Positions 7,168 through 20,135 of a stretch of 64,000 nt of DNA are shown here, piece after piece. Made by a program: the position numbers and the translations under genes. Location: NCBI RefSeq assembly GCF_018130145.1, contig NZ_JAFCMB010000021.1, positions 28,079 to 92,078 of the forward strand, in the 5' to 3' direction. The stretch comes from Bradyrhizobium sp. AUGA SZCCT0176 (GTDB taxonomy: Bacteria > Pseudomonadota > Alphaproteobacteria > Rhizobiales > Xanthobacteraceae). Numbering within the stretch: the first letter of the stretch is position 1; the number at the start of each line of letters is the position of its first letter. The notes under the pieces are model-generated. The model ran no database searches and was not told the origin of the DNA. It saw only the letters and a program-made list of their open reading frames with translations.

Positions 7168-8181
7168 TCAAGCCACGCCCGCGCGCAGCAAATCATGCAG
7201 ATGCACGATGCCGACCGGCTTGCTGGCATCGGTCACGATCAGCGCGGTGATCTTCGAGGAATTGAGGATCTCCAGCACCTCGCCTGCGAGCAGGTCGCGG
7301 CCGATGGTCTTCGGATTCTTCGTCATCACCTCGTCGACGGTGGCGGTCATCAGATCGGGCCGCATGTGGCGGCGCAGATCGCCGTCGGTGACGATGCCGA
7401 CAATGTGGCCGCGGGCATCAGTGATACCAACGCAGCCAAAGCCCTTCGACGACATCTCGACCAGCGCATCCGACATTTTGGTGCCGAGCGGCTTCAGCGG
7501 CACGGCGTCGCCTGAATGCATGAGGTCGCGGGTGTATTTCAACAGCGCGCCCAGCTTGCCGCCGGGATGCAGCACGCTGAAATCGACCGAGGTGAAGCCG
7601 CGGCCTTCGAGCAGCGCGATCGCCAGCGCGTCGCCGAGCGCCAGCATCATCAGCGAGGAGGTGGTCGGCGCCAGATTATGCGGGCAGGCCTCGCGCGCCT
7701 TCGGCAAGGTCAGCGCGACGTCGGCGGCCTTGCTCAGCGTCGATTCCCGGTCCGCGGTCATCGCGATCAGGGGAATGCTGAACCGGGTGGCGTAGGTGAT
7801 GAGATTCTTCATCTCCGGCTGCTCGCCGGACCATGACAGCGCCAAGATGACGTCGTCGGCGGTGATCATGCCGAGATCGCCATGGCTGGCCTCCGCGGCA
7901 TGGACGAAGAATGCCGGTGTGCCGGTGGAGGCAAAGGTCGCCGCGATCTTGCGGCCGATATGGCCCGACTTGCCGAGCCCGGTCACGATCAGCCGCCCCT
8001 TGGCGTTGCCGATGCGATCGACGGCCGCCGCGAACGGCGCGCGGAGGTCGGACTGCAGCGCCGCCGTGATGGCGGCGATGCCGCCGGCCTCAACATCGAG
8101 CGTGCGCAGGGCCGACTCGATGGCGGCGTTGGCATGATCGGTGCCGGATGATTTTGCCATCAGCGGTTTCGGCTTGGCCAT
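7168..8181 (-). CDS. kdsD: D-arabinose 5-phosphate isomerase (KpsF/GutQ/KdsD family)
   Basis: The 337-residue protein has a SIS domain (about 45-185; GRLIVTGLGKSGHIGRKIAA, then ALSWSGEQPEM) and two CBS domains (about 215-265 and 280-335). This is the standard architecture of enzymes that interconvert ribulose 5-phosphate and arabinose 5-phosphate, the first step toward Kdo for lipopolysaccharide. The active-site segment with HAAEASHGDLGMI is present. The gene diverges, across 190 nt, from an outer-membrane barrel gene, consistent with an envelope role for both. The start ATG at 8181 gives the full family length. Confidence 0.93.
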   Translation of the reverse strand: MAKPKPLMAKSSGTDHANAAIESALRTLDVEAGGIAAITAALQSDLRAPFAAAVDRIGNAKGRLIVTGLGKSGHIGRKIAATFASTGTPAFFVHAAEASHGDLGMITADDVILALSWSGEQPEMKNLITYATRFSIPLIAMTADRESTLSKAADVALTLPKAREACPHNLAPTTSSLMMLALGDALAIALLEGRGFTSVDFSVLHPGGKLGALLKYTRDLMHSGDAVPLKPLGTKMSDALVEMSSKGFGCVGITDARGHIVGIVTDGDLRRHMRPDLMTATVDEVMTKNPKTIGRDLLAGEVLEILNSSKITALIVTDASKPVGIVHLHDLLRAGVA

Positions 8182-8371
8182 GTCTCAAGTCCAGGGAGGA
8201 GGGGCAAAGCCCCCGGACCCCTCCTTAGCATGGCCCAACCGGCGATGCGACGCGGGCCGCCGGCTCTCAACGGGTCATTAACCATAATTGTTTTAACTCC
8301 ATTAACGACGTTTTCCCCGCGCGCTCGGAGTGCGTCGAATAAGTGTCTGACGTTGTTGGAGTATTTTCATC

Positions 8372-10087
8372 GTGATGGCAGGTCCAGTAAGGGGCCGAAG
8401 CAGGCGCGCGACAGCTTTCCGCGCGGTATTGCCATGCCTTGCGCTGATCGTCCTGACCGGCACCATTGCGCAGGCCCAGACCGTCACGCCCGACCTGTTC
8501 AGCCCGACCCGCAGCAGCCAGCTGATGCCGGTGGATTCGCCGCTGCGCCGGACCAATGCCGAGGCCAACGATAAAACCAGCGACGACGCCAACGACGCCC
8601 GGGTTCGCGACAAGGAGAAGCCCGCGCCGTCGCGCATCGGGGCGATCCCGCGCTATGGCCTGCCCGCCGCCAGCGGCGCTTCGAGCTCCGGTTACGACTC
8701 GCTCAACCGCAAGCTTCAGAAGCCGAAATATTATCCGGGACAGGTCCGGCCGAAGCCGCCGCCGGGACCGGGCAGCCGGCCGCCGCTGCTGTCGAACACG
8801 CCGCTGCGGCTTTCGATTCCGCCGTCGCAGACCGCGAACAAGGCCCCGATCCCGCCGGCGATGGCCGGCACGGTGGTGGGGCAACCCGCACGCAAGCGCC
8901 TGAAGGTCGATGACGATCCGTTCGGCGCGGTCGGCGATTACGCCGGCAGCTTCCTGATCAAATCGGCGGTCGAACTCTCGGGCGGCTATAACACCAACCC
9001 GCGCCGCACCGTCGATGAGAAGGGCTCGCCGTTCTATATGATCGCGCCGGAACTGCTCGTCATGTCCGACTGGGAACGCCACGCGGTGGTCGCGGATCTG
9101 CGCGGATCCTTCACCGGCTACGGCAACACCTTTCCGCCGCCGACCGACGGCACGATTTCGCCGGCGCCGGTCGTGATCGATCGGCCGGATTTCACCGGTC
9201 ATGTCGACGGCCGTCTCGACGTCTCGCGCGACACGCGGCTGCTCGCGCAGGCGCGGCTGCGTCTCGCCACCGACAATCCGGGCAGCCCGAACATCCAGGC
9301 CGGCCTGCAAAGGTACCCGGTCTATGCGACGTTCGGCGGCACCTTCGGCTTCGACCAGAATTTCAACCGCCTGCAGGTTTCCGGCGGCGCCACCGTCGAC
9401 CGCACCGCCTATACCTATTCCAAGCTCACCGACGGCACCTCGACCAGCAACGACGACCGCAACTTCAACCAGTTCGGCGGCGTCGGCCGCGTCAGTTACG
9501 ATCTGATGCCGGGCTTGAAGCCGTTCGTGGAAGCGCAGGCCGACAGCCGCGTGCACGATCTGAGGCTGGACCGCAGCGGCTTCGCGCGCGATTCCACCGG
9601 CGGCTACGTCAAGGGCGGCACCAGCTTCGAATTCTCGCGGCTGCTGACCGGCGAAATCGCGGTCGGCTACGCCGCGCGCGATTATGTCGACAGCCGCCTC
9701 AACCGCCTCGAAGGCCTCTTGACCTCGGCTTCATTGACCTGGACGGCGACACCGCTGACCACGGCCAAATTCTATTCCGACACCACGATCACCGAGACCA
9801 CGCTGCCCGGCGTATCCGGCGTGCTGACGCACATCTACACCGTTGAAGTCGATCATGATTTCCGCCGCTGGCTGACCGCGATCGGCAAGTTCACCTGGGG
9901 CACGCTCGACTACCAGGGCGACAACCGCAAGGACAAGATCTACACGGTGTCTGGCGACCTCATCTACAAGATGAACCGCAATCTCTGGGTCAAGGGCACG
10001 GTCCGCCGCGATTGGCTGGATTCAAACCTCCCCGGCAACAGCACCGCCGCCACCGTCGTCATGCTCGGCGTGCGCCTGCAGCACTGA
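8372..10087 (+). CDS. Outer-membrane beta-barrel protein with signal peptide
   Basis: The protein is about 571 residues. It begins with an Arg-rich N-terminus and a signal peptide with probable cleavage after AQAQ near residue 36. Residues 40-190 are polar and Pro-rich (PKPPPGPGSRPP), likely a periplasmic linker. From about 200 to the end, alternating hydrophobic and polar strands with aromatic girdles predict a barrel of the outer-membrane beta-barrel type, and the last residues GVRLQH form a terminal strand. The start is GTG at 8372 or the ATG directly after it; GGAG is at 8358-8361. The function is unknown; related alphaproteobacterial proteins are annotated only as outer-membrane proteins. 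Confidence 0.82.
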   Translation: MMAGPVRGRSRRATAFRAVLPCLALIVLTGTIAQAQTVTPDLFSPTRSSQLMPVDSPLRRTNAEANDKTSDDANDARVRDKEKPAPSRIGAIPRYGLPAASGASSSGYDSLNRKLQKPKYYPGQVRPKPPPGPGSRPPLLSNTPLRLSIPPSQTANKAPIPPAMAGTVVGQPARKRLKVDDDPFGAVGDYAGSFLIKSAVELSGGYNTNPRRTVDEKGSPFYMIAPELLVMSDWERHAVVADLRGSFTGYGNTFPPPTDGTISPAPVVIDRPDFTGHVDGRLDVSRDTRLLAQARLRLATDNPGSPNIQAGLQRYPVYATFGGTFGFDQNFNRLQVSGGATVDRTAYTYSKLTDGTSTSNDDRNFNQFGGVGRVSYDLMPGLKPFVEAQADSRVHDLRLDRSGFARDSTGGYVKGGTSFEFSRLLTGEIAVGYAARDYVDSRLNRLEGLLTSASLTWTATPLTTAKFYSDTTITETTLPGVSGVLTHIYTVEVDHDFRRWLTAIGKFTWGTLDYQGDNRKDKIYTVSGDLIYKMNRNLWVKGTVRRDWLDSNLPGNSTAATVVMLGVRLQH

Positions 10088-10235
10088 ACCTTCATCGCCT
10101 CGCTTGTGTGCTGAAGGTAAGGTGAGGGAATTGTGACACACCCCTAAACGGGTACGTGACGGGTATCACACCCACTATTGCTTGACCGCGGACCAAAGCG
10201 GCCCCAATCTGGCGCTCCTTACAGAAGGAGTTTCA

Positions 10236-10574
10236 ATGGCCCAGGGCAAAACTGCCTCTCGCAGCATTTTATCACGTACTTTGGCTACGATTATTCTCGT
10301 TGGCATCTATTGTTTCAGCATCGTCGGTGTGACGGCGCTGATGGTTGGAGGATCGACGACGGCGGCGTACGCGCAGCGCGGTGGTCGTGGCGGCGGAGGC
10401 CGTGGTGGCGGCGGTCGCGGCGGCGGACGCGGCCGTGGCGTCGGTCGTGGTGTTGGCCGCGGCGGCGGTTATTACCGCGGTGGCGGACGCGGCTATGGTC
10501 GCGGCTACGGTTATGGCGGCGGCTACTACGCGCCTTCCTGCTACTGGGCTGGTCCCGTGCGGATCTGTCCGTAA
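10236..10574 (+). CDS. Secreted glycine/arginine-rich protein
   Basis: The protein has 112 residues. A polar N-terminus and a long hydrophobic segment (about 18-40) end in TTAAYAQRGG, which resembles a signal peptide with cleavage after AYA. The mature part is almost entirely Gly/Arg repeats (RGGRGGGGRGGGG type), then Gly/Tyr repeats, and ends in a short tail with two Cys and CYWAGPVRICP. AAGGAG lies 6 nt before the ATG at 10236. A strong rho-independent terminator follows. The composition suggests a surface or nucleic-acid-binding matrix protein; no function is assigned. Confidence 0.75.
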   Translation: MAQGKTASRSILSRTLATIILVGIYCFSIVGVTALMVGGSTTAAYAQRGGRGGGGRGGGGRGGGRGRGVGRGVGRGGGYYRGGGRGYGRGYGYGGGYYAPSCYWAGPVRICP

Positions 10575-10606
10575 GTCCAGCGTTCCGCAGGACTGATATC
10601 TACAAG

Positions 10607-10648
10607 AATGGTGCAGTGCGCTCCGGCGCCCTGCACCATTTTTGTTTT
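10607..10648 (+). terminator. Rho-independent terminator after the glycine-rich gene
   Basis: AATGGTGCAG (10607-10616) pairs with CTGCACCATT (10631-10640), and the inner GCGC/GCGC extends the stem around a TCCG loop. The run TTTTTGTTTT follows. It lies 32 nt after the stop of the glycine-rich protein gene and before the convergent gltD stop. Confidence 0.88.
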
Positions 10649-10672
10649 GCCGTTCAATTGCGACCGCCCCGC

Positions 10673-12142
10673 TTACCGCGGCAGCGTGGTCGATCCCATC
10701 AGATACTGGTCGATGGCGCGGGCGCAGAGGCGGCCCTCGCGGATCGCCCATACCACCAGCGACTGGCCGCGGCGCATGTCGCCGGCGGAGAACACGTTCG
10801 GCACTGACGTCTGGTAGTCGGTCAGGTTGGCGCGAACGTTGCCGCGCTGGTCGAGGTCGACGCCGAGCGTCTTCAGCATGCCGTCATGGACCGGATGCAC
10901 AAAACCCATCGCCAGCAGCACCAGTTGCGCGTCGAGTTCGAATTCGGTGCCGGCGATCGGCTGGAATTTTTCGTTGACCTGCACGCAATGCAGCTTCTGC
11001 ACCTTGCCGTCGTGGCCTGAGAATTTCTGCGTCAGCACCGCGAATTCGCGGCGGGCGCCTTCGGCCTGGCTCGACGAGGTCCGCATTTTCAACGGCCAGT
11101 TCGGCCAGGTCAGGCCCTTGTCTTCGTGCTCGGGCGGCGCCGGCATGATTTCGAGCTGGGTCACGGACTTCGCGCCCTGCCGGAACGACGTGCCGATACA
11201 GTCCGAACCGGTGTCGCCACCGCCGATCACGACCACATGCTTGCCGCCGGCAAGGATGTCCGCGGCCGCCCCGAGCGGCTCGGACGAGACGCGGCGGTTT
11301 TGTTGCGGCAGGAAATCCATCGCGAAGTGGATGCCGTCGAGGTCGCGGCCCGGGATCGGCAGATCGCGGCCGGCTTCGGCGCCGCCGGTCAGGGCCACCG
11401 CGTCGTATTGCCGGTGCAACTCGCGCGGATCGATCGCGGTTTGACCATTTCCTTGCGAAGTGCCGCCGACATGGACACCGTAGTGGAAGGTGACGCCCTC
11501 GGCTTCCATCTGCGCCACGCGGCGGTCGATGACGTGCTTTTCCATCTTGAAATCGGGAATGCCGTAGCGGAGCAGGCCGCCGGCCTTGGCGAATTTCTCG
11601 TAGACATGGACGTCATGGCCGGCGCGCGCGAGCTGCTGCGCGGCGGCAAGGCCCGCAGGCCCCGAACCAACGATCGCGACCTTCTTGCCGGTCTTGCTGG
11701 GGGCGATTTCCGGCTTCAGCCAGCCATTGTCCCATGCGCGGTCGACGATCGCGCATTCGATGGTCTTGATGGTGACCGGGTTGTCGTCGATGTTGAGCGT
11801 GCAGGAGGCCTCGCACGGCGCCGGGCAGATGCGGCCGGTGAACTCCGGGAAATTGTTGGTCGAGTGCAGATTGCGCGAGGCTTCTTCCCAATTGTCCTGA
11901 TAGACGAGGTCGTTGAAATCAGGGATCTGGTTGTTGACCGGGCAGCCCGGCGTACCCGGTTGAACCGAGCCGGTGCCGTGGCAATAGGGAATGCCGCAAT
12001 TCATGCAGCGCGCGGCCTGGTCGCGGGCGTCTTTCTCGCTCAGCGGAATGACGAATTCGCGATAGTGCTGCAAGCGGTCGGCGACGGGCGCATATTTGCG
12101 GTCGTGCCGGTCGATTTCCAGAAAACCTGTGATCTTGCCCAT
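10673..12142 (-). CDS. gltD: Glutamate synthase, small (beta) subunit
   Basis: The 489-residue protein supplies electrons from NADPH to GltB for making glutamate from glutamine and 2-oxoglutarate. The N-terminal Fe-S binding cysteines are present in CMNCGIPYC, GCPVNNQIPD and CPAPCEASC. The FAD site VAIVGSGPAGLAAA and the NADPH site VVVIGGGDTGSDCIG follow, and AGDMRRGQSLVVWAIREGR closes the C-terminus. The usual family start is MGKITGFLE, the ATG at 12142; a TTG three codons upstream is possible. It lies downstream of gltB with a 160-nt gap that contains a palindromic repeat. Confidence 0.96.
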   Translation of the reverse strand: MGKITGFLEIDRHDRKYAPVADRLQHYREFVIPLSEKDARDQAARCMNCGIPYCHGTGSVQPGTPGCPVNNQIPDFNDLVYQDNWEEASRNLHSTNNFPEFTGRICPAPCEASCTLNIDDNPVTIKTIECAIVDRAWDNGWLKPEIAPSKTGKKVAIVGSGPAGLAAAQQLARAGHDVHVYEKFAKAGGLLRYGIPDFKMEKHVIDRRVAQMEAEGVTFHYGVHVGGTSQGNGQTAIDPRELHRQYDAVALTGGAEAGRDLPIPGRDLDGIHFAMDFLPQQNRRVSSEPLGAAADILAGGKHVVVIGGGDTGSDCIGTSFRQGAKSVTQLEIMPAPPEHEDKGLTWPNWPLKMRTSSSQAEGARREFAVLTQKFSGHDGKVQKLHCVQVNEKFQPIAGTEFELDAQLVLLAMGFVHPVHDGMLKTLGVDLDQRGNVRANLTDYQTSVPNVFSAGDMRRGQSLVVWAIREGRLCARAIDQYLMGSTTLPR

Positions 12143-12189
12143 TAAACCCAACGTTCCTGCAACTTAAGCTTCGTCGTCTTCATCGTGCT

Positions 12190-12292
12190 CGTCATCCCCA
12201 GGGTGCGCGCTCTTGCGCGCCTCGAAGGATGAATTGTCGTCCCAGCCGTCCTTCGAGGCCCGAGCTTTGCTCGGGCACCTCGGGACGACGGC
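12190..12292. repeat. Palindromic element in the gltB-gltD gap
   Basis: Pairs of short inverted arms can be seen: GCGCGCTCTTGCGCGC, CCTCGAAGGA with TCCTTCGAGG, and CCCGAGCTTTGCTCGGG. Together they would form a multi-branched hairpin between gltB and gltD in the message. Arm homology to the other families in this window is limited. Confidence 0.6.
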
Positions 12293-12302
12293 GTCGCCCA
12301 GT

Positions 12303-17051
<4,749 letters not shown>

Positions 17052-17535
17052 CTTAGTCCTCTCAATCAGGTCAAGGGCCTTAACTGTCACCGGCGCACCT
17101 TGGGCGCTTGCGGCACCCACCGGGCCACCGCTCGTCCGCCGCGAGCCGAAATTTCCTAAATTCAGGCTTGGGCGTTCAACGTCCCTGAGGAACGGCCTTG
17201 CCTGTACTTGCCTGGAGCTCGAAGCCGCCAGCTTTCGTTGCAATCCCCGTGCCGGGAATGCCCACAATTGAGACAGTGATGCTGTCCTAACTCCCGACCA
17301 TGCCAAATTTTTCTCTATCACACAAGCGCGTGAAAGTCCCTGCCTGCATGACTGATCCGTGCCTGTAGCCGTCGAAACACACTGTTCCGGCTTGCCGAAA
17401 CATACTGCCCCGGATTTGGGGCAAACGCGCCGCGATCCGGCCCAAGGACCGCCGAATTTCACAATGAAGTTCGGTTCCGGGACGGCCGGGCAAGAGAGCG
17501 AACACGCTCCAGGCAGGGGCTAACAGGAGCAATGG
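17052..17535. other. Intergenic region upstream of gltB and of a secreted protein gene
   Basis: This 484-nt gap separates divergent gltB and a plus-strand gene. It has no convincing gene; open frames there are continuations of flanking frames without ribosome sites. It should carry the gltB promoter and any nitrogen-control sites, but I could not identify a clear sigma-54 (GG-N10-GC) element. Confidence 0.6.
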
Positions 17536-18324
17536 ATGATGAAGTTCTTCACAGGATGGGTTTTTGCGGCGGGGACGGTTCTCGCCACAACGGCCGCCCA
17601 GGCGCAGGTACCGGCGCCTTACGAGGCCGGACGCTCGTCCTATTATTCGGTATCCGACATTGGCGACCCCTATTATGCGCCGCGCCGTTATGCGCCGCCG
17701 CCGGCCTATCCCGGGCCGCGCTACGGCTACGGGCAGGGGCCGATGCTGCTGCCGCCGACCGAGGTCTACACGGTGGTGCGCGAGAGCGGATTTTCGCCGC
17801 TCGGCATCCCGCAGCAACGCGGCTTCGTTTACACGATTTCGGTGATCGACCGCGGCGGCGACGACGGCCGCCTGATCATCGACGCCCGCACCGGCCGGAT
17901 CATCCGCTTCATACCGGCGCACCGGATGGGCGATAATTTCAACGACGATCTGACCATGAATTACGGCCCGCCCGGATCGCTGCCGCCGACCCATGCCAGG
18001 GGCGCGCCGCGGCCGCCGAAGCCGGCGCCGCAGGTCGCGAGCCACACTGTGCCGGTGCCGAAGCCGAGCCCGCTCGCCGCCGCCAAGCAGGCTACCGCCG
18101 AACCGGCAGCCAAAGCCGTGGCGGCCAGGCCGGCCGCCGCCGAGCCTGCGGCCAAACCCGCAGCCGCGGCGGAACCGGTGCAGCAATCGGCGGCAGCTCA
18201 GCCTAAATCGGCCGAAGCGCAAACAACGCCGGCCGCGGCCGTGACGACAGGTGTGGTCCAGGCCAAGCCGGTACCGCAGATCGCTCCGACCCAGGAGATG
18301 CCCAACGTGCAGGGGCTGGAGTAA
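17536..18324 (+). CDS. Secreted Pro/Ala-rich protein of unknown function
   Basis: The protein has 262 residues. A signal peptide ends after TTAAQAQ near residue 23. A Tyr/Pro-rich segment (28-75) precedes a small folded region (about 80-135) with TVVRESGFSPLGIPQQRGFVYT and DARTGRIIRFIPAHRM, resembling a PepSY-like beta unit. The C-terminal half is low-complexity Ala/Pro/Lys/Glu (EPAAKAVAARPAAAEPAAKP type), typical of cell-wall or periplasm-spanning linkers. AGGAG lies 6 nt before the ATG at 17536. The gene is divergent from gltB. Confidence 0.8.
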   Translation: MMKFFTGWVFAAGTVLATTAAQAQVPAPYEAGRSSYYSVSDIGDPYYAPRRYAPPPAYPGPRYGYGQGPMLLPPTEVYTVVRESGFSPLGIPQQRGFVYTISVIDRGGDDGRLIIDARTGRIIRFIPAHRMGDNFNDDLTMNYGPPGSLPPTHARGAPRPPKPAPQVASHTVPVPKPSPLAAAKQATAEPAAKAVAARPAAAEPAAKPAAAAEPVQQSAAAQPKSAEAQTTPAAAVTTGVVQAKPVPQIAPTQEMPNVQGLE

Positions 18325-18331
18325 AGAAGCT

Positions 18332-18430
18332 GTCATTCCGGGGCGAGGCGAAGCCTCGAGCCCGGAATCCATAACCACGATCGGGAGTATGGATTCCGGG
18401 CCTGCGCCAAGAGGCGCATCCCGGAATGAC
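18332..18430. repeat. Palindromic intergenic repeat, GTCATTCCGGG family
   Basis: The outer arms GTCATTCCGGGGCG and ATCCCGGAATGAC enclose the inner arms CCCGGAATCCATA and TATGGATTCCGGG. It begins 8 nt after the stop of the upstream gene. Relatives are at 34679-34772 and 63553-63591. Confidence 0.87.
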
Positions 18431-18464
18431 CAAGGAGTCGGGGGAGCAACAACAGCCCCGGCAC

Positions 18465-19238
18465 CTATTCCTTATGACCCGCCGCCGCGAGGATCAGGTC
18501 GGCGATCTCCTTCGGATGCGACACCAGCGACAGGTGACCCGCGTCCAGTTCGACCGTGGTCGCGTTCATGCGCTTGGCCAGAAACCGCTCGAGGTCGGGA
18601 TTGATGGTCTGGTCCTGCTTGGAGACCGCATACCATGACGGCTTGGAGTGCCAGGCGGCCACGGTGGTGCGTCCCGCAAACAGGGAAACGGCGGTCGGCT
18701 CCTGCACCGCGTAGAGCACCTCGGCCTTTTTCGGCGCCACGCCGTTGGCGAAATATTTCAGGAACGAATCCTCCGACAATTTGGTGAAGCCGTCATGTTC
18801 CCGGATCCCGGCGCGCACCGGCCCGGCCGGGAATTTTCCGGAGAGCGCGACAAAATCCTCGCCCGCATCGGGGCCGCGCGCGGCGACATAGACCAGCGCC
18901 GATACTTTTGGATCCGTTCCGGTCTCGCTGATCACGGTGCCGCCCCAGGAATGCGCGACCAGCACGGTCGGTCCGTCCTGCAGCGCCAGCGCGCGGCGGG
19001 TCGCGGCGACGGAATCGGCAAGCGACGTCAGCGGATTCTGTACGGCAGTGACCTTCAGCCCCGCGGCCTGCAGATAGGGGATGACTTCCGACCAGCTCGA
19101 GCCGTCCGCCCACGCCCCGTGCACCAGCACGACATTGCGCGCCACCGGCGCCGCCGCCTCGGCCTGCGCCGGGAGTGTGCCAAGCGATCCCGCAAATGCC
19201 GTGACCGCGAGCGCCGTTACCAGTTGAACCATCTTCAT
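18465..19238 (-). CDS. Exported alpha/beta-hydrolase
   Basis: The protein has 257 residues with a signal peptide cleaved after LPAQA near residue 26. The alpha/beta-hydrolase fold shows the oxyanion segment VLVHGAWADGSSW (37-49), the nucleophile elbow AHSWGG, and the catalytic His in LDAGHLSLVSHP near the C-terminus. Similar proteins in this group are annotated as salicylate-esterase-like or haloperoxidase-like hydrolases; the substrate is unknown. It should act in the periplasm. The ATG at 19238 is the first in frame, and the gene stands alone. Confidence 0.87.
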   Translation of the reverse strand: MKMVQLVTALAVTAFAGSLGTLPAQAEAAAPVARNVVLVHGAWADGSSWSEVIPYLQAAGLKVTAVQNPLTSLADSVAATRRALALQDGPTVLVAHSWGGTVISETGTDPKVSALVYVAARGPDAGEDFVALSGKFPAGPVRAGIREHDGFTKLSEDSFLKYFANGVAPKKAEVLYAVQEPTAVSLFAGRTTVAAWHSKPSWYAVSKQDQTINPDLERFLAKRMNATTVELDAGHLSLVSHPKEIADLILAAAGHKE

Positions 19239-19352
19239 CGAACCTGCTCCGTGATTTTTTCAGCGTGATGCGCTGCCCATGATTGGAGTTTCGATGCGCG
19301 GGGCGTGACGTTACGGTGCTCACGGCAGTGTGAAATCACGAACATCGCGCAC

Positions 19353-19386
19353 AAAAAACGCCCCGGTTTCCCGGGGCGTTTTCGCG
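19353..19386 (-). terminator. Rho-independent terminator of the hsp20 gene
   Basis: The stem AACGCCCCGG (19357-19366) and CCGGGGCGTT (19371-19380) has a TTTC loop and is extended by two A-T pairs. On the minus strand it is followed by a run of six T. It lies just past the minus-strand hsp20 stop and matches the direction of that gene. Confidence 0.9.
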
Positions 19387-19418
19387 TTCAGCCAATATCT
19401 GCTGAAAGCCTGATCGCG

Positions 19419-19889
19419 TTAAGCCGCGACCGCCGAGCTGTCGACGACCCGCGGGGTCTGGGAGCCGTTGCTGATCGGAATGCTGCGCGGCTTCTTGGCC
19501 TCGGGAATCTCGCGGACGAGATCGACGTGGAGCAAACCGTGCTCGAGCGAGGCGTTCTTGACCTGCACGAAATCGGCAAGCTGGAAGGCACGCTCGAAGG
19601 CGCGCGCCGCGATGCCGCGGTACAGCACTTCGGATTTGTCCTGGCCGTTCTCGTTGGCGGATTTCTCGCCCTTGATCGTCAGCGTGTTTTCCTTGGCGAC
19701 GATCGAAAGCTCGCCTTGCGAGAAGCCGGAGACCGCAACGCTGATGCGGTAGGCGTTCTCACCGGTGCGCTCGATGTTGTAGGGGGGATAACCGGGGCTG
19801 CCGTCTGACGCTGCCTGGTCGAGCAGGGAGAAGAAGCGGTCGAAGCCGACGGTGGAACGATAAAACGGGGCGAGATCGTAGGTACGCAT
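19419..19889 (-). CDS. Small heat-shock protein, Hsp20/alpha-crystallin family
   Basis: The 156-residue ATP-independent chaperone holds unfolding proteins. It starts MRTYDLAPFYRSTVGFDR, typical of the rhizobial class A (IbpA-like) group. The alpha-crystallin domain spans about 32-125 (PPYNIERTGENAYRISVAV, then GLLHVDLVREIPEAKKPR), and the I-x-I-like tail reads RSIPI. The ATG at 19889 is favoured over one five codons upstream because GGAGG lies 9 nt before it, in the context expected of a ROSE thermometer. A terminator follows the stop. A sigma-32-like promoter about 145 nt upstream supports heat induction. Confidence 0.95.
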   Translation of the reverse strand: MRTYDLAPFYRSTVGFDRFFSLLDQAASDGSPGYPPYNIERTGENAYRISVAVSGFSQGELSIVAKENTLTIKGEKSANENGQDKSEVLYRGIAARAFERAFQLADFVQVKNASLEHGLLHVDLVREIPEAKKPRSIPISNGSQTPRVVDSSAVAA

Positions 19890-19990
19890 AGGGTAGTCCT
19901 CCATTGAGCGACTGTTGCAGTTAACCCGCCCGCCATCGGGCCGGGCTTTCGTCCATGTGCAGCCTCAGATTTCGACTCCGAAACACAGGG
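19890..19990 (-). promoter_or_regulatory. Candidate ROSE RNA thermometer in the hsp20 5-prime leader
   Basis: In the leader RNA, a stable GC hairpin (arms GCCCGGCCCG and CGGGCGGG around an AUGG loop, about 19925-19950) precedes the terminal segment reading CAGUCGCUCAAUGGAGGAC. The UCGCU placed a few nt before the GGAGG Shine-Dalgarno matches the UYGCU-to-SD pairing that defines ROSE elements, which mask the ribosome site at low temperature. ROSE control of Hsp20 genes is known in Bradyrhizobium. The exact limits are approximate. Confidence 0.75.
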
Positions 19991-20032
19991 GTATTCGGTT
20001 CCGAAACACTGGTAGCGGCCTGCACAGAAGTG

Positions 20033-20060
20033 ATATGGGAGAGGCTGAACATCGTTCAAG
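20033..20060 (-). promoter_or_regulatory. Sigma-32 (RpoH)-like promoter of the hsp20 gene
   Basis: Read on the minus strand, CTTGAA (20060-20055), a 16-nt spacer, and CCATAT (20038-20033) match the alphaproteobacterial RpoH pattern CTTGAA-N16/17-CCANAT. Transcription would start near 20026, giving a leader of about 135 nt that contains the ROSE-like structure. Confidence 0.75.
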
Positions 20061-20135
20061 AGGGGCCAAACCAGGTCCCTTTTTTGATACCCCGCCTTGA
20101 TTTCCAGCCCGTTTCACCTAGCCGGTTCCCTGTCC

